Source of the DNA: Bacteroidales bacterium
Lineage (GTDB): Bacteria > Bacteroidota > Bacteroidia > Bacteroidales > UBA3824
NCBI GenBank assembly: GCA_017645985.1
Contig: JAGCNK010000010.1
Span: forward strand, 1 to 7,633
Direction of reading: 5' to 3'
DNA: 7,633 nucleotides
Shown here piece by piece: positions 5,634 to 7,633 of the stretch. The translations under genes and the position numbers were made by a program. How positions within the stretch are numbered: position 1 is the first letter of the stretch; every line of letters starts with the position of its first letter. The notes beneath the pieces are model-generated. The model had not been told where the DNA came from and searched no databases. It was given only the letters and a program-made list of their open reading frames with translations.

Positions 5634-7151
5634 ATGAAAAGACTAATTTTAACTTTGAGCGCATTTGCATTGGCGGCAAGCACAACATTTGCGCAAAACA
5701 TCTCAGGAGCGTCGGCTGCTGATTTGCAGAAAAACATCAACGACGCAAAAGCAAAAATTGCGAAGAGTGATGCCGACATTCAGAATCCCAAAAACGCTGC
5801 AAAAATAGCCACTTGGGAAAACCGTGCTAAAGTGTTCACCGAAGCTGCAAGCGTCAACATCAAAGGCGTTTACGCAGGTTTGGAAGCTGCAAAATCGCAG
5901 AAGAACATGTTCAACAACCTGGAGATACTCGTAGGCAGCCCCTCTGAAAAGAAGACTGCAAACGACGGTTCTACAATCTGGGTATATCCCACAATCAACT
6001 TCTACGTACAGAACAACCAAGTTCAGTACTGGGAAGAGACAGTAACTCCCGATCCCGCTCCGCTTGACAAAGCAGTTGAGGCATACCGCAAGGCTTGCGA
6101 CCTCGACCCAAAAGGCGCTTTCAAATCTAAAAAGAGCACAATGGACGGTATCAAGGCCATCAAGCAGATTTACACCAACAACGGTATCAACAAATACCAG
6201 TTGCAGAAGTACGACGATGCTGCAGCCGACTTTGAGAAAGCATTGGCACTCGCCGACTTCCCCAAAGATCCCAAAGACACCGCTCAAATCGACGGTATGA
6301 TTGCTTACTACGGTGGTCTTTCAGCTTTCCAGGCTAAAAACTACAACAAAGCAAGAACTCTGTTCAACTCGAGCATCGCACTCAAATACGAAGTAGGACG
6401 TAGCCACCACCACCTCTTCCTAATGAAGATGGAAGAAGGCAAGAAAGACGAAGCCCTCAAAATCATCCAGGAGGCATACGAGAAATATCCCCAGGAAGAG
6501 AGCCTTCTCTACGACGTAATCAACTACTACACATCTGAAAGAGAGTTTGACAAGGCTGAGACATACTTGAACAAAGCCATCGAGAAATATCCCGACAACC
6601 TGAGCGTTCTCGGCGTTAAAGGAAGCATCTATGTTGAGGATTACAACAAAATCAAAACCAACTACTTGCAGGCTCGCAACGAGGCTGACTCGCTCAAGAA
6701 ACTCGCATTCAGAAACCGCAACAACCAGAAAGAGAACGACCGTCTCACAGCGGCTTCTCAAGCTAAATTAGACGAAGCAAACGCATTGAGAGCACGTTTT
6801 GACACACAGGCAAAGAAAGCTGAGGACACATACAACCAGATTCTGAAAAAAGATCCGAAATACTTCGACGCATTTTTCGCTCTCGGTATCATCAACTACG
6901 ACAAGTCTGACTTGGCAAAGCAGGAGGCAAGCTTGATTCCTCCGTCGGAAGACAAAGACGGCTCAAAAGCAGCTGCAAAACAGGCAGAACAGAAAGCCGC
7001 TTGCAAAAAGTCGATCGAGCAGTTTGAAAAAGCCCTCGAACTTCAGCCCAACAACCGCGACGTACTTTCAAACCTCCGTATGCTTCACGTACAGATGGGA
7101 GATTACGAGAAAGCTCGCGAACTCAAAGCTAAAATCGAGGCATTGGACTAA
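5634..7151 (+). CDS. Secreted tetratricopeptide-repeat protein
   Basis: A 505-residue protein with a clear Sec signal peptide (MKRLI, hydrophobic core, TTFA), cleaved probably between Ala20 and Gln21; there is no lipobox, so it should be soluble in the periplasm. After an alpha-helical N-terminal region, TPR-like helix pairs are seen at about 177-209, 219-252, 255-289 and 290-324. A fifth repeat has helix A at 325-335 and helix B at 393-407, and a sixth has helix A at 411-424 and helix B at 457-471; the gaps are filled by Lys/Ala/Glu-rich inserts. A last repeat lies at 476-504. TPR solenoids bind other proteins, but the partner cannot be read from sequence. The gene starts 24 bp after gyrA without a terminator or promoter between, so it is probably co-transcribed with it, and ends in a strong terminator. 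No function beyond protein binding is claimed. Confidence 0.88.
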   Translation: MKRLILTLSAFALAASTTFAQNISGASAADLQKNINDAKAKIAKSDADIQNPKNAAKIATWENRAKVFTEAASVNIKGVYAGLEAAKSQKNMFNNLEILVGSPSEKKTANDGSTIWVYPTINFYVQNNQVQYWEETVTPDPAPLDKAVEAYRKACDLDPKGAFKSKKSTMDGIKAIKQIYTNNGINKYQLQKYDDAAADFEKALALADFPKDPKDTAQIDGMIAYYGGLSAFQAKNYNKARTLFNSSIALKYEVGRSHHHLFLMKMEEGKKDEALKIIQEAYEKYPQEESLLYDVINYYTSEREFDKAETYLNKAIEKYPDNLSVLGVKGSIYVEDYNKIKTNYLQARNEADSLKKLAFRNRNNQKENDRLTAASQAKLDEANALRARFDTQAKKAEDTYNQILKKDPKYFDAFFALGIINYDKSDLAKQEASLIPPSEDKDGSKAAAKQAEQKAACKKSIEQFEKALELQPNNRDVLSNLRMLHVQMGDYEKARELKAKIEALD

Positions 7152-7172
7152 TGCACTGATTTAAAACCACAT

Positions 7173-7204
7173 AAAAAGCCGCAGAAACAAATCTGCGGCT
7201 TTTT
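7173..7204 (+). terminator. Rho-independent terminator of the gyrA-TPR unit
   Basis: A perfect 12-bp stem (AAAAAGCCGCAG at 7173-7184, CTGCGGCTTTTT at 7193-7204) with an 8-nt loop, followed by TTGTTTT, starting 21 bp after the TPR stop. It is the strongest hairpin of the window, and its left A-tract would also stop transcripts from the right. Confidence 0.93.
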
Positions 7205-7300
7205 TGTTTTATGAAACAAATCCCTATAGTTTTCAAATAGACACAGAAATCCAATAATTTGACATAGAAAATCATCCAAATTATCAAAACCGTCAAAACC

Positions 7301-7346
7301 CGGGCAATTATCGGGCAATTATCGGGCAATAAATTGCCGATAATTG
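7301..7346. repeat. 11-bp tandem repeat running into an inverted copy
   Basis: CGGGCAATTAT occurs at 7301-7311 and 7312-7322, with a partial third unit CGGGCAAT at 7323-7330. Immediately after, ATTGCCGATAATTG (7333-7346) is the reverse complement of CAATTATCGGGCAAT (7316-7330) except for one missing G, so the array ends in a near-perfect hairpin or cruciform with a 2-base centre. The 11-bp period puts the units nearly on one face of the helix. There is no T-tract, so it is not a usual terminator. Confidence 0.7.
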
Positions 7347-7501
7347 ATATTATGTTAAATAAAAAGGTAAAATAATGCCAAATTATACGTGTATGTACCT
7401 TAAGACCAATATATTATGAATTACACACTATTCTGACACAGATAAAAAAAGAAAAACAATATTTCCCTAAAAAAACTAAAATCTCCCTCAAACATATACT
7501 A

Positions 7502-7527
7502 AGCCACATTTGGCTGTATCACAGCCA
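7502..7527. repeat. Two overlapping, mutually exclusive hairpins
   Basis: TGGCTGT-ATC-ACAGCCA (7511-7527) is a perfect 7-bp stem with a 3-nt loop. AGCCA at 7502-7506 can pair with the same TGGCT (7511-7515), so two alternative stems compete. No open frame or T-tract follows closely. Confidence 0.45.
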
Positions 7528-7600
7528 TCAATAGTCTATCCTACAGAAAATCAGGAAAAAACAGGGATATTATTACATTATGTTAAATAGAGTCCCTTAT

Positions 7601-7628
7601 TTTGGTCTTCGGAGAAATTTGATATTTG
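7601..7628 (+). promoter_or_regulatory. Possible promoter for a gene beyond the window
   Basis: TTTG (7601-7604) and GATATTTG (7621-7628) resemble the -33 and -7 boxes, the latter with one mismatch (G for T at the first position). The 16-bp gap is shorter than the usual 19-20 bp, so this is a weak call; the sequence after it resembles the gyrA promoter (TTTGCG in both). Confidence 0.28.
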
Positions 7629-7633
7629 CGACT

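Larger units (their letters stand above)
7205..7633. other. Gene-free right end of the window
   Basis: No credible coding frame on either strand. The stretch contains the 11-bp repeat array (7301-7346), the competing hairpins (7502-7527), a 13-bp direct repeat ATTATGTTAAATA (7349-7361 and 7577-7589), and a minus-strand -7-like box (7489-7496, TATGTTTG) with no -33 partner. The rest is AT-rich with nothing I recognise. It is probably the upstream control region of a gene to the right of the window. Confidence 0.55.

Noticed and set aside
5703..6287. Minus-strand open frame of 194 codons within the TPR gene
   Set aside because: Cys/Val/Phe-rich composition and no recognisable domain, wholly inside a well-supported gene on the other strand.
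7129..7329. Minus-strand frame of 66 codons after the TPR gene
   Set aside because: It needs a non-ATG start inside the 11-bp repeats, runs through the terminator hairpin and into the TPR gene, and has no promoter or domain.
7301..7346. CRISPR array
   Set aside because: Units are 11 bp and directly abutting, with no spacers and no cas genes in the window.
7489..7496. Minus-strand -7-like box TATGTTTG
   Set aside because: No -33 partner at the right distance and no gene downstream before the terminator.

Overview
The window looks like a core chromosomal segment of a Bacteroidota bacterium, most probably Bacteroidales; genus and family cannot be resolved. The grounds are: no Shine-Dalgarno sequences before the starts (AT-rich leaders instead); good matches to the Bacteroidetes promoter consensus (TTTG, about 19-20 nt, TAnnTTTG) before the caspase and gyrA genes; close-packed housekeeping genes separated by AT-rich spacers; and a gyrA gene followed directly by a secreted TPR protein.

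Layout. 1-281: C-terminal end of succinyl-CoA ligase alpha subunit (sucD), then a strong hairpin terminator at 312-346. 364-843: cytidine deaminase (cdd). 844-985: spacer with three perfect inverted repeats and a G-rich tract. 986-1660: YggS/PLPBP-family pyridoxal-phosphate-binding protein, ending in a bidirectional terminator (1671-1706) shared with the convergent gene. 1740-2567, minus strand: a small stand-alone caspase-fold (C14) peptidase with the His/Cys dyad intact. 2568-2987: 420-bp divergent control region between the caspase gene and gyrA, with several palindromes, including the same CCAAAT/ATTTGG palindrome near each gene. 2988-5609: gyrA. 5634-7151: exported TPR protein, probably co-transcribed with gyrA, ending in a strong terminator (7173-7204). 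7152-7633: 482 bp without a credible gene, holding an 11-bp tandem repeat that runs into an inverted copy, a pair of mutually exclusive hairpins, and perhaps the promoter of a gene beyond the window.

The plus-strand genes cover the TCA cycle, pyrimidine salvage, PLP homeostasis and DNA supercoiling, and need not act together. The odd one out is the caspase-like gene: it is on the opposite strand with its own promoter, has no visible effector, inhibitor or toxin partner, and is bracketed by a 13-bp inverted repeat that contains its own start codon. I see no CRISPR array, transposase, phage gene, tRNA or rRNA. No complete new multi-gene system is evident. The best leads are the lone caspase with its flanking repeat, the shared palindrome in the caspase/gyrA divergent region, and the repeat structure in the right-hand gene-free end.
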